From the NCBI GenBank assembly GCA_902794535.1, contig CADBHQ010000002.1:108581-172580 (forward strand): a DNA stretch of 64,000 nt, given 5' to 3'. The notes under the pieces were generated by a model. It searched no databases. It worked only from the letters and a program-made list of their open reading frames with translations, and had not been told where the DNA came from. Shown here piece by piece: positions 34,836 through 43,606 of the stretch (the first letter of the stretch is position 1; every line of letters starts with the position of its first letter). The DNA is from Fibrobacter succinogenes. Its GTDB lineage: Bacteria > Fibrobacterota > Fibrobacteria > Fibrobacterales > Fibrobacteraceae. The position numbers were made by a program, and so were the translations under genes.

Positions 34836-35852
34836 ATGACAGCAGAAGAACTCTATAAACGTCTTAGCTCTATCCAGCCGGGCGCTGTGCTTTGCACCTA
34901 TTCCATGGAAAAATGCGAACAGATGCTCCCGCTCATCAACGAAATCAACGAACTCAAGAAGGAACGCGACGCCGTGATTCTCGCCCACAGCTATGTGGCC
35001 CCCGAAATCATTTTGGGCGTTGCCGACTACGATGGCGACAGCTTCAAGCTGAGTCAAGACGCCACCAAGGTGAGCGCAAAGACAATCGTGTTCTCTGCCG
35101 TACGCTTTATGGGCGAAACCGCCAAGATTTTGAATCCGACCAAGGATGTTCTGATTCCGGGCCCACTTACGGGTTGTAGCCTCGCCGACTCCATTACCGG
35201 CGCCGAAGTCAAGGCTCTCCGCGAAAAGTATCCCGACCACACCTTCGTGTGCTATATCAACACCACCGCCGACGTAAAGGCGAACTGCGACGTGTGCGTC
35301 ACCAGCAGTAACGTGATGAAAATTGTCTCTAGCCTCGAAAACGACAAGATTGTGTTCGTACCCGATGGTCTCATGGGCCAGAACCTGATCGATGAAATGC
35401 AGAAGCGAGGCATCAAGAAAGAAATCGTGCTTCACAGCGGTTGCTGCTACGTGCACGAAACCTACGATTCCGAGCTCATCAACTTCTTCCGCAGCCAGAA
35501 CCCGGGCCTCAAGGTGGTGAGCCACCCCGAATGCCACCCGGGCGTTGCCCTTTTGAGCGACTACGTGGGCAGCACCGGCCAGATGGTGAACTACATCAAG
35601 GAACAGCCCGAAGGCACCCCGTTCCTGCTGCTCACCGAATGCGGTCTGAACGCACGCATGCAGTACGAATTCCCGAAAAAGACCTTTATCGGCAGCTGCA
35701 GCATGTGCAAATACATGAAGTCGAACTCGCTCGAAAACATTCTTGAAACGCTCCGCCACCCGGAAAAGGCACAGCATGTGGAACTTGACGAAAGCGTGCG
35801 CGTAGCCGCCAAGAAGTGCATCGACGCAATGTTCTACTACGCAGCTAAGTAG
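34836..35852 (+). CDS. nadA: quinolinate synthase
   Basis: 338 residues from ATG at 34836; the frame is open further upstream but that part is antisense to the riboswitch. NadA condenses iminoaspartate and dihydroxyacetone phosphate to quinolinate for NAD. Marks: DAVILAHSYVAPEI, VFSAVRFMGETAKILNPTK, NTTADVKANCDVCVTSSNV, FVPDGLMGQNL, HPECHPGV and GLNARMQYEFPKKTF. The three cluster Cys are in ANCDVC, LLTECGL and GSCSMCKYM. No nadB or nadC is adjacent. Confidence 0.95.
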   Translation: MTAEELYKRLSSIQPGAVLCTYSMEKCEQMLPLINEINELKKERDAVILAHSYVAPEIILGVADYDGDSFKLSQDATKVSAKTIVFSAVRFMGETAKILNPTKDVLIPGPLTGCSLADSITGAEVKALREKYPDHTFVCYINTTADVKANCDVCVTSSNVMKIVSSLENDKIVFVPDGLMGQNLIDEMQKRGIKKEIVLHSGCCYVHETYDSELINFFRSQNPGLKVVSHPECHPGVALLSDYVGSTGQMVNYIKEQPEGTPFLLLTECGLNARMQYEFPKKTFIGSCSMCKYMKSNSLENILETLRHPEKAQHVELDESVRVAAKKCIDAMFYYAAK

Positions 35853-35876
35853 GGGTTACTGGTTAGGGGTTAAAAA

Positions 35877-36548
35877 ATGAAAAAGCTGAAAGTCATTGCA
35901 TTGTTAATTTGCCTTTGTGCCGGACTCACTTTCGCCGACGAATATTACTGGCCGCGTAGCTACTACGCCACCGCAGGCTTTGGCGTCATGGTTTCCAAAG
36001 GTGACTTTAACGAGCATGCCATCAAGGGCAAAGATTCCGCAGGCGTTGTCGGACTCATTCACCCGCCTGCATTAGAATTCATCGCAACTCCGGACTTTAT
36101 GCTCGGTGTAAACCTCGGGGCGTTCTCTTTCGGAATCGGATTCCAATACTGGACTTCGGATCAGGTTCTCGCCGACTTCCCCGATGAATCCTACGAACAG
36201 TCGACTCGCATTTGGCGCGCCGGCCTCGAAGTTACATACAACTTATTCTATCCGGATTTTTTCCAGATAGGCCTCGGCCTCGGATATTCCTTCAGTAGCG
36301 TCAAATCCGAAAACGCCGCCATATTCAGCGACGGCATATACGATGCCGAATTCATGGGTTCTGCAGTTGCTTTCATCGCCAACCTGCATTACTATATTAC
36401 CGAGCACATCGCCATGGTCCCCTCTATCAAAGTTTACGAAAGCTGGTTTAAAAATGTACATTGCTCCAGAGTCGACAACAACGATTTAGACCCGTATCTG
36501 TGGCAAACCTTCATTTTAGCGGATCTTTCGATACAGTATCAGTTTTAA
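35877..36548 (+). CDS. small outer-membrane beta-barrel-like protein, unknown
   Basis: 223 residues with signal peptide MKKLKVIALLICLCAGLTFA. The mature part is made of alternating aromatic strands (YYATAGFGVMVSKGDF, MLGVNLGAFSFGIGFQYW, IGLGLGYSFSSVKSE) and ends in ILADLSIQYQF with the C-terminal Phe of outer-membrane barrels. Probably an eight-stranded barrel. Ends in a strong terminator, so it is not in one transcript with the next gene. Confidence 0.65.
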   Translation: MKKLKVIALLICLCAGLTFADEYYWPRSYYATAGFGVMVSKGDFNEHAIKGKDSAGVVGLIHPPALEFIATPDFMLGVNLGAFSFGIGFQYWTSDQVLADFPDESYEQSTRIWRAGLEVTYNLFYPDFFQIGLGLGYSFSSVKSENAAIFSDGIYDAEFMGSAVAFIANLHYYITEHIAMVPSIKVYESWFKNVHCSRVDNNDLDPYLWQTFILADLSIQYQF

Positions 36549-36551
36549 CCC

Positions 36552-36572
36552 AAGGCGCCCACCCGGCGCCTT
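36552..36572 (+). terminator. intrinsic terminator
   Basis: AAGGCGCC-CACCC-GGCGCCTT, a perfect 8-bp stem followed by TTCTTTTTCT, 4 bases after the stop of the preceding barrel gene. Confidence 0.92.
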
Positions 36573-36596
36573 TTCTTTTTCTAAATTTGCCGCCGT

Positions 36597-37727
36597 ATGA
36601 AAAAGCTCGCTTTAATCGCCACATTATTTTTAGGGGCCAGTTCCATTTTCGCCATGGACGCAGATGGCTGGGCCACCGAACGCGAAACCATGTCCGCTTT
36701 CGATAGCCGCTTTGGCGATCGTACCGGTTACGTCAAGCCCATTGTCGACAACCTGGGTAACGTGCTCAACAGCAACTGGTTCGTAAGCGCTTCTGTGCCG
36801 CAGAGCTTTACCTTCGAAGCGGGCCTCCCGATTTCGATTATCCCTATTAATGACGACGACAGAACGTACACCCAAAACGGATTCGAACTTCCGACCATTT
36901 TTGGCGATCACGGCGACCCCACGAACATGCTGGACAGAACCACATACGGTAACGAAACCCTTAACGGTCTCGGCGTATTCACTTATCCCTACCTGCAGCT
37001 GGGCGCAAGTTTCTTCCATTTCCGCGCTGTTATCCGCGGAATGTACTTGCCATCTATCAGCGAACTGCGTAAATTCAGCCTGTTCGGTTTCGGATTCCAG
37101 TACAGTTTCGGTCACTTTTTCCAGTACATGCTCCCGAGAGCAGCCCAACCGCTCGACATAAGCATCGTATACGGTCACAACTCCAGCGCCATCGGCTACA
37201 GCCCCGAAGACTTAGATGGCGAACTCAAGCTCGACATTTCAACGAACAACTTTGCATTCGTTATCGGTTACAAGCCTTTCAACTTCTTTGAAGTCATGAT
37301 GTCGCTCGGTTACCAGGGTGCCGAAATGAAGGCCTCCGGCGAATTCTATCAAACGGTAGGCCTCGCCGTCGAAGGCGCCGAACCCATCAAGATGACCGAT
37401 ATCGAGCCCGACGTCAAAGTGAAGGGCAACAACGGATTCCGCTTTGGCATTGCCATCGCACTGCAGCTTGGCAAGTCGTTCCACCCGGTCGTGGGCTACG
37501 ATTACGCCGGCAAGTCGAGCTACACAACGAACATTCTGTACTTCAGACAGCAATTTGGCACGGACAAGACTCCCGACGAAATCGCCAAGGATAAGGGTTA
37601 TGTCCGCGGCGGGAACGTGAAAACGCAGTCCGACGAAACCGAGGCTCCGGCAGAAGAACCTGTAGAAGCTCCGGAAGTCCCCGCTGTTGAAGAATCGGAA
37701 GCTCCCGCAGCAGAAGAAGATTTTTAA
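36597..37727 (+). CDS. outer-membrane barrel protein with acidic Pro/Glu/Ala tail
   Basis: 376 residues. Signal peptide (MKKLALIATLFLGASSIFA), then a barrel-like domain with glycine/aromatic strands (FALVIGYK-type: NNFAFVIGYKPFNFFEVMMS, LGYQGAEMKASGEF, GFRFGIAIALQLGKSFHPVV). The last 35 residues are a low-complexity tail of Glu, Pro, Ala and Val, unlike the C-terminal Phe of normal barrels, so the tail may lie outside or in the periplasm. The fold resembles the DUF6588-type proteins of Bacteroidota, but I am not certain. Confidence 0.6.
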   Translation: MKKLALIATLFLGASSIFAMDADGWATERETMSAFDSRFGDRTGYVKPIVDNLGNVLNSNWFVSASVPQSFTFEAGLPISIIPINDDDRTYTQNGFELPTIFGDHGDPTNMLDRTTYGNETLNGLGVFTYPYLQLGASFFHFRAVIRGMYLPSISELRKFSLFGFGFQYSFGHFFQYMLPRAAQPLDISIVYGHNSSAIGYSPEDLDGELKLDISTNNFAFVIGYKPFNFFEVMMSLGYQGAEMKASGEFYQTVGLAVEGAEPIKMTDIEPDVKVKGNNGFRFGIAIALQLGKSFHPVVGYDYAGKSSYTTNILYFRQQFGTDKTPDEIAKDKGYVRGGNVKTQSDETEAPAEEPVEAPEVPAVEESEAPAAEEDF

Positions 37728-37760
37728 AATTAAGAACAAACCTCAAAAAGAAGGCATAAC

Positions 37761-39296
37761 ATGATTACATTCCTGATCGGTATCGCGATTCTTGTCGGCG
37801 GATACTTCACTTACGGAAAATTCGTTGAACGTGTCTTCGGCCCCGATGACCGCAAGACTCCCGCCCTCGAAAACCCGGATGGCGTTGACCGCGTTCCTAT
37901 GGCGCACTGGAAAAACGTCCTCATCCAGCTTTTGAACATTGCAGGTATTGGTCCTGTGATTGGCGTGATTCTCGGCATCAAATTCGGCGCCATCGTCTTC
38001 ATTTTGCTGCCTATCGGCAACGTGCTTGGCGGTGCCGTGCATGACTACTTCAGCGGCATGATCAGCATGCGCAACAACGGCTACAACGTGCCGGCACTTT
38101 CCCGCAAGTTCTTGGGCAAGGGCCCGGCCAAAATCGTGATGACGCTGATCTCGGTCGCCCTGATTTTGGTGGGCGCCGTCTTCACCAACACGCCTGCAGC
38201 CCTCATTAACACCCCGATTCTTGCCGGTTCTGCAGTATCGCCCACCTTGTTCTGGATTGCCGTCGCCTGCATTTTCGCCTACTACTTTGCAAGCACCTTC
38301 TTCCCCATCGATAAGATTATCGGACGCATCTATCCGATTTTCGGAGCCCTCTTGATTCTTGCATCTCTCGCGATTTTCATTGGAATCGTCCCGAACTTGA
38401 ACGTGCTCGACGAATTTTGCTTTAGCGACATCATGAGCAACTTCCACAAGCATCCAGGCGGACAGCCGATTATCCCGATGCTCTTTGTGACAATTGCCTG
38501 CGGTATCATTAGTGGTTTCCATAGCACGCAAAGCCCGCTTGTCGCCCGCACCGAAGTCACCGAAAAGACTGGTCGCCAGACTTTCTACGGCATGATGATT
38601 ATCGAAGGTCTGATTGGTATGATTTGGGCCGCCGGTGGCATGTTCATTTACCACCAGATGCCGGAACTCTTAACCGGCGCTTCGGGCGTTAAGGTCTTGA
38701 GCATTCTCGTTTCTACCGTGATTCCCTGGGCTCCGATTTCGATTCTCGTTGTCGTGGGCGTGATTGTTCTTGCTATCACTAGTGGCGACACCAGCCTTCG
38801 CAGCCTCCGCCTCACGATTGCCGAACTCACCGGAATGGAACAGACCTCTGTCAAAAACCGCTTGTTCCTTACCGTGCCGATGTTTGCCATCTGCGCTGCC
38901 ATCATTTTCTGGAGCAACCTGAACCCCGAAGGATTCAACATTCTGTGGAATTACTTCAGTTGGAGTAACCAGCTCATGGCTGTGTGCAGCCTTTGCGTGG
39001 CCACGGTTTACCTGCGCAGCAAGAACAAGAATTTCTGGATTGCACTTATTCCGTGCATGTTCATGACCTTCATTACTTGCGACTACATTCTTTGGGTAAG
39101 CCCCGAAAACCTGAAGGGCGCTCCGCTCGGCTTTGGTCTCGACTACAAGACAGCTCTTGTAATCGCCCTGCACGATGCAGCCATTCTCGGTTTCTTGCTC
39201 TGCACCCGCGGCAAGACGCTCTCCAAAATGGAAGGTTACAATCCCGACCGTTGGAACCCTGAATTGGACGAAGGTAAAGTCCCCAAGGCACGATAA
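37761..39296 (+). CDS. CstA-family peptide/pyruvate transporter
   Basis: 511 residues, about 14 membrane segments. Family marks are VPMAHWKNVLIQLLNIAGIG and PVIGVILG with NVLGGAVHDYFSGMISMRN, then FHSTQSPLVARTE and LAITSGDTSLRSLRLTIAE. CstA homologues take up peptides or pyruvate during carbon limitation. Shorter than the E. coli protein (about 700), as in many anaerobes. AAGAAGG precedes the ATG. No adjacent sensor-kinase genes. Confidence 0.92.
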   Translation: MITFLIGIAILVGGYFTYGKFVERVFGPDDRKTPALENPDGVDRVPMAHWKNVLIQLLNIAGIGPVIGVILGIKFGAIVFILLPIGNVLGGAVHDYFSGMISMRNNGYNVPALSRKFLGKGPAKIVMTLISVALILVGAVFTNTPAALINTPILAGSAVSPTLFWIAVACIFAYYFASTFFPIDKIIGRIYPIFGALLILASLAIFIGIVPNLNVLDEFCFSDIMSNFHKHPGGQPIIPMLFVTIACGIISGFHSTQSPLVARTEVTEKTGRQTFYGMMIIEGLIGMIWAAGGMFIYHQMPELLTGASGVKVLSILVSTVIPWAPISILVVVGVIVLAITSGDTSLRSLRLTIAELTGMEQTSVKNRLFLTVPMFAICAAIIFWSNLNPEGFNILWNYFSWSNQLMAVCSLCVATVYLRSKNKNFWIALIPCMFMTFITCDYILWVSPENLKGAPLGFGLDYKTALVIALHDAAILGFLLCTRGKTLSKMEGYNPDRWNPELDEGKVPKAR

Positions 39297-39301
39297 ATCG
39301 C

Positions 39302-41443
39302 GTGATTCTCGAAGGAACCGTCAAGTCGATTACCTTTCACAGTCCGCAGAACGGCTTCACCGTGCTGCGGCTTATTGATAACAACACCAAGAAGGTGGTG
39401 GTCGTTACGGGCACCCTCCCCGAACTTTCTGTAGGTGAAAACCTGCGCTTTGAAGGCGACTGGGGACGCCACCCTAAATTTGGCGAACAGTTCCAAGCAA
39501 AGCATTTCGAAATCGTCGAAACGCAAAACAACAATCTAGAAGCCTACCTCGGTAGCGGCCTTTTCCCAGGGATAGGCCCTAAGACCGCAAAGGCCATCGT
39601 CGAAGCGTTCGGCGAAGAACTGCGCGATATTTTGGACTATGAGCCCGACCGCTTTCGTGCCAAGAAAATCAAGGGCCTTTCAGCCGCCAAGGTAGAACAG
39701 TTCCTCGCGAGCTGGCAAGAAAATCGCCACAGCCGCGAAACCTTATTGTTCCTGTACAATCACGACATCACAGGTTCCGTTGCCAAGAAACTGTGGATGA
39801 AATTCGGGCAGGACACCATCAGCAAAATCCGCGAGAACCCCTACATTCTCTGCGAAGAAATCTGGGGAATCGGTTTCTTGAAAGCCGACGAAATCGCAAT
39901 GAAGGTGGGCGTTCCTAAAGACAGCCCCATGCGCCTGCAAGAGGCGATTCTTTACTCGCTGCAAGAGGCTTCACTTTCGGACGGTCACTGTTATTTACCG
40001 AGCAACGATTTAATCGGTCGCACGCTCAAGAATTTGCGCATCGATGTCACCGATGACGATGCGATTCAAAATCTGCTGGAACAGTTCAAGCGAATTTGCG
40101 AAGCGGGCCGCATCAAGCGCCACGGCGACGATTGCTTTTTCCCGCCGCTCGATAACGCGGAACAAAAAATCGCCGAAATCATCAAGCGCAGACTCAACGA
40201 AAACGAGTTGCCGACCTACGGTTTCGAGCGCGAACTCGTCGACTGGGAACGCGAACACAAATTCAGTTTCGACCCCGTACAGCGCGAAGCCATTCGCCTT
40301 GCCACCGCCCATAAGATTTGCATTATTACCGGCGGCCCCGGCACCGGCAAGACGACGATTCTCAAGGGAATCCTTCACCTTGCCCGCAAGATGGGCGAAA
40401 ACATTTTGCTCGCCGCCCCGACGGGCCGCGCCGCCAAGCGCATGGGCGACTGCTGCGGAGAAAAGGCCTACACCATTCACCGCCTGCTCGACGTCGACCC
40501 CGTCACTAAGAAATTCAACCGCAACGAATTCAACAAGCTTGACTGCAATTTGCTCGTCGTTGACGAATTCAGTATGGTCGACACCTGGCTTGCGGCCTCG
40601 CTCCTCGACGCCGTTCCCGAAACGGCCCGCATCGTGTTTGTAGGTGACGCCGACCAGCTCCCGAGTGTCGGCCCCGGCAACGTACTCAACGATTTGCTGC
40701 AGTGTCCGCGCATTCCAAGCGTGCGCCTGCAGCACATCTTTAGACAATCCGGCGACAACGACATCGCCGACAAGGCCGCTAAAATCAATCAGGGCATCAC
40801 GCCCGCCCCGATCGAAGGTCCGAACTTCCACTTCGTTCCGTTCGAAACGCCCGAAGAAGCCAAGCTGCATTTACAGCGACTGATCGCGACGGGTGTCCGC
40901 AGCAAAATCGACATCGACTTAAAAACCGACTTGCAGATTCTTGTCCCGATGCGCAAGGGACCCCTCGGCATCATTGAGCTAAACCCGTTCCTGCAAAACC
41001 TGCTGAACCCGGGCGTTCCGCGCCACAAAATGGTCGGCATCGAATGGAGCGTCGGCGACCGCGTCATGCAAATCAAGAACAACTACGATAAAAACGTGTT
41101 CAACGGCGACGTCGGAATCGTCTACAGCATCTACAAAGAAAAGCGAAAAATCGCCGTTTTCTTCGACGACAAGCTTATCACCTACCAAGACGACGAACTC
41201 GACGAACTGCAACTCGCCTACGCCTGCACAATCCACAAGAGCCAGGGCAGCGAATACCCCGCCGTCATCGTGATTCTCGATTCCAGCCACTACGTGATGC
41301 TACAGCGCAACTTGATCTACACGGCAATTACCCGCGCGAAAGGCCACGTGTGGATTCTTTCTGCCCCCGGCGCCTTCCACCAGGCCGTCCGCAACAACCG
41401 CAGCACCCGCCGCTACACGCGCCTTAAAGAACGCTTGGGATGA
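39302..41443 (+). CDS. recD2: RecD2-type ATP-dependent DNA helicase
   Basis: 713 residues from GTG at 39302, 5 bases after the cstA stop. The N-terminal OB-like part (LEGTVKSITFHSPQNGFTVL) and helix-hairpin-helix region (GPKTAKAIVEAFGEELRDIL) are the RecD2-specific extension. Helicase motifs follow: Walker A IITGGPGTGKTTILKG, LAAPTGRAAKRM, DEFSMVDTWL, VFVGDADQLPSVGPGNVL, ACTIHKSQGSEYPAVI and TAITRAKGHVWIL. RecD2 unwinds 5'-3' without RecBC and acts in repair and replication-fork upkeep. Confidence 0.94.
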   Translation: MILEGTVKSITFHSPQNGFTVLRLIDNNTKKVVVVTGTLPELSVGENLRFEGDWGRHPKFGEQFQAKHFEIVETQNNNLEAYLGSGLFPGIGPKTAKAIVEAFGEELRDILDYEPDRFRAKKIKGLSAAKVEQFLASWQENRHSRETLLFLYNHDITGSVAKKLWMKFGQDTISKIRENPYILCEEIWGIGFLKADEIAMKVGVPKDSPMRLQEAILYSLQEASLSDGHCYLPSNDLIGRTLKNLRIDVTDDDAIQNLLEQFKRICEAGRIKRHGDDCFFPPLDNAEQKIAEIIKRRLNENELPTYGFERELVDWEREHKFSFDPVQREAIRLATAHKICIITGGPGTGKTTILKGILHLARKMGENILLAAPTGRAAKRMGDCCGEKAYTIHRLLDVDPVTKKFNRNEFNKLDCNLLVVDEFSMVDTWLAASLLDAVPETARIVFVGDADQLPSVGPGNVLNDLLQCPRIPSVRLQHIFRQSGDNDIADKAAKINQGITPAPIEGPNFHFVPFETPEEAKLHLQRLIATGVRSKIDIDLKTDLQILVPMRKGPLGIIELNPFLQNLLNPGVPRHKMVGIEWSVGDRVMQIKNNYDKNVFNGDVGIVYSIYKEKRKIAVFFDDKLITYQDDELDELQLAYACTIHKSQGSEYPAVIVILDSSHYVMLQRNLIYTAITRAKGHVWILSAPGAFHQAVRNNRSTRRYTRLKERLG

Positions 41444-41473
41444 TTGAGGTGCGAGGCATTTTACGCCGTTCGG

Positions 41474-43591
41474 CTATTCCGCATCCTTGACACAACGGAC
41501 AGAAAGCAAGGCTTCATTAGGATCATTGACAGCACCTCCCTTGCCAGAAATGGACGTTCTACCCCATAATTGAATGGAAAAGACGTATCCATCACTAGAA
41601 AAGAAGTTCGCGTTATAGCCACTATAACTGAAAAAATCTCCATAATGCGATTCAACTAACGCTCCTCCAGTAGGCAACGCAGAAAATCCGTAGGCATCTG
41701 AACCGCTGTAATCCTCAGTCCAACCACTGATAGACTTGAGAGCATTGCTAGCATTATCTATTCCACCCACTGTAGCAAGCAAAATTTCAAATTCTTCCTT
41801 TTTAGGCAAGTGCCAACCACTGGGGCAAACGGTATCCGCCACAGACAAACTGTACAATCGTCCCCCAGCTTCACAGGTTACAGGCATGTCTTCGTAACAA
41901 CGGCTAATGTCATCATTAGGGCCGGCGTAATTCAGATTTTCGGCCATCCAGACCTGGTCTCCGATTTTCACGGTCTTGTACTTTTTACCGTCACGATCGT
42001 CCGTCATGGTTCCATAATCAATATCCGGATTAAAACGGAATTCCTTCGGCACATCATAGCTCCAGTCCTTCAAATTAGTCCAACCATTCACCGTACAGTA
42101 AAAGCTCCCGGTAACGCTATCAGCCCTTTCAATGATCCGGCCAACATCTCCAGCTTCACATTTTTCATCGCGTCTAACGAAATCTACATCCACCGCTTTC
42201 CGCCAACTTGGGGGTTCGCCAGGTGCCGCACCATTATTATACCAAAGAATAGCATCAGGGCAACTATCGCAATAGTAATAGGCTCCATCTTTAGGACTTT
42301 TGCTAATTTCTCCACGGCGTTTAAAAGTACAGCCATCGAGCATAAGTGTACGATCTTCTTCGTTAGCGTCCACCCAGCGACCAAGAATTTCGTCGAACTT
42401 TTCTACATCACCCCTGTCACCTTCACGCAACTGGCCATCATCTCCAGAAGCAGGGACTTCCTCTTGTTTAGGTTCATCTACAGGTCCATCTATACACGAT
42501 CCCCTGAGCCAAGTCCAAATTTTCGATTTCTTGCAATAAAAGCAAATGTCGGAGTCATAAATTGAACTATTCTTATTATTGACATGCCTTGCCACAGAGT
42601 CTGTACTATAAGCAGGATAAGCAGGACAAAAACCAATGTCATAAATTCTAGACCAGAAATCATTTATACGCTTTATATAGTCTTGACTACTCGGAAGAGA
42701 ACCTATTTTCCAACCCAAGATATCCCGGTAGATTGCATCAAGTTTTCCTTCAAAATATTTATTTTGCGCTTCATCCGCAATTTTTGCTTTGGCAATTTCG
42801 TCATTCCACTTACCGTCTTCCTTGATGTCAGCAGCAAAATCGTTCAAGAATTCCGCTAATTTGCTCTCGCCACCATAGCATAATGATAGCACACTAACAG
42901 CGAGCAACTCTGCACTTCCCTTATCGCCGGCAATACTCATGTCTACAAAACTTGCAAACGAGCCCATAATGTAAAACGCGCTTAAGACATCAACCTCGGC
43001 CAGTATCTTAGCTGAAAAAAATTTGAGTCCTTGTTCGAGCAGATAAAAGACGCGATCCTGTTCCAAGTGCGTAAGCACATTGACATTCACCGTATCATGG
43101 TCGCTCAGGTCGGCGAGTGCGTTCAAGGTAATATTACTGCCCGAAACTTCGAAAAGGACATAAGGGCTCGACAAGGTCACTCCTGGCACAACAAACGAGC
43201 CGTCTTTATCTGACTGAACTTTTCCTTCAAAATATTTTCCAGTTTGGGCAAAGGTTTTTGCATCCAGTTCGTAAATCTTGACTTTTGTTCCGGCGAGGAA
43301 CGGTCCCTTCTGGGCTACACCGTAAATTGTCTTGTCCTTGATGACTGCTGCAGGCACGGAGTCTGTCGCCGAAGAATCCGGTTCGCGCGCCGAACTACTC
43401 GAGACATTCTCTTTAGCAGACGAAATACCCTTGCTGCTCGAGGAAGACTTTTCCTTAACGCTGCTGGAGGATATTTCTTCTATATCTTCTACAGACGAGT
43501 CGAAAGACGTTTCCACTACCAAATCGTCGTTCCCGCAAGCAACAAGCAAGACAACAATGCTTAATAAGACATGCCATTTTGTATAAACCAT
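41474..43591 (-). CDS. large lipoprotein with Fibrobacter major paralogous domain (1)
   Basis: 705 residues from ATG at 43591, preceded by GGAGGTGAT. Lipobox VVLLVACG, then a poly-Ser linker (SSSSSKGISSAKENVSSSSA), a domain starting TIYGVAQKGPFLAGTKVKIY that recurs in the next gene, a helical middle, and the C-terminal 'Fibrobacter succinogenes major paralogous' domain: YKTVKIGDQVWMAENLNY, CPSGWHLPKKEEFEILL, GFSALPTGGALV and LSVRCVKDAE. Surface-anchored; function of the family unknown, adhesion suspected. Convergent with recD2. Confidence 0.85.
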   Translation of the reverse strand: MVYTKWHVLLSIVVLLVACGNDDLVVETSFDSSVEDIEEISSSSVKEKSSSSSKGISSAKENVSSSSAREPDSSATDSVPAAVIKDKTIYGVAQKGPFLAGTKVKIYELDAKTFAQTGKYFEGKVQSDKDGSFVVPGVTLSSPYVLFEVSGSNITLNALADLSDHDTVNVNVLTHLEQDRVFYLLEQGLKFFSAKILAEVDVLSAFYIMGSFASFVDMSIAGDKGSAELLAVSVLSLCYGGESKLAEFLNDFAADIKEDGKWNDEIAKAKIADEAQNKYFEGKLDAIYRDILGWKIGSLPSSQDYIKRINDFWSRIYDIGFCPAYPAYSTDSVARHVNNKNSSIYDSDICFYCKKSKIWTWLRGSCIDGPVDEPKQEEVPASGDDGQLREGDRGDVEKFDEILGRWVDANEEDRTLMLDGCTFKRRGEISKSPKDGAYYYCDSCPDAILWYNNGAAPGEPPSWRKAVDVDFVRRDEKCEAGDVGRIIERADSVTGSFYCTVNGWTNLKDWSYDVPKEFRFNPDIDYGTMTDDRDGKKYKTVKIGDQVWMAENLNYAGPNDDISRCYEDMPVTCEAGGRLYSLSVADTVCPSGWHLPKKEEFEILLATVGGIDNASNALKSISGWTEDYSGSDAYGFSALPTGGALVESHYGDFFSYSGYNANFFSSDGYVFSIQLWGRTSISGKGGAVNDPNEALLSVRCVKDAE

Positions 43592-43606
43592 AATCACCTC
43601 CGTCGA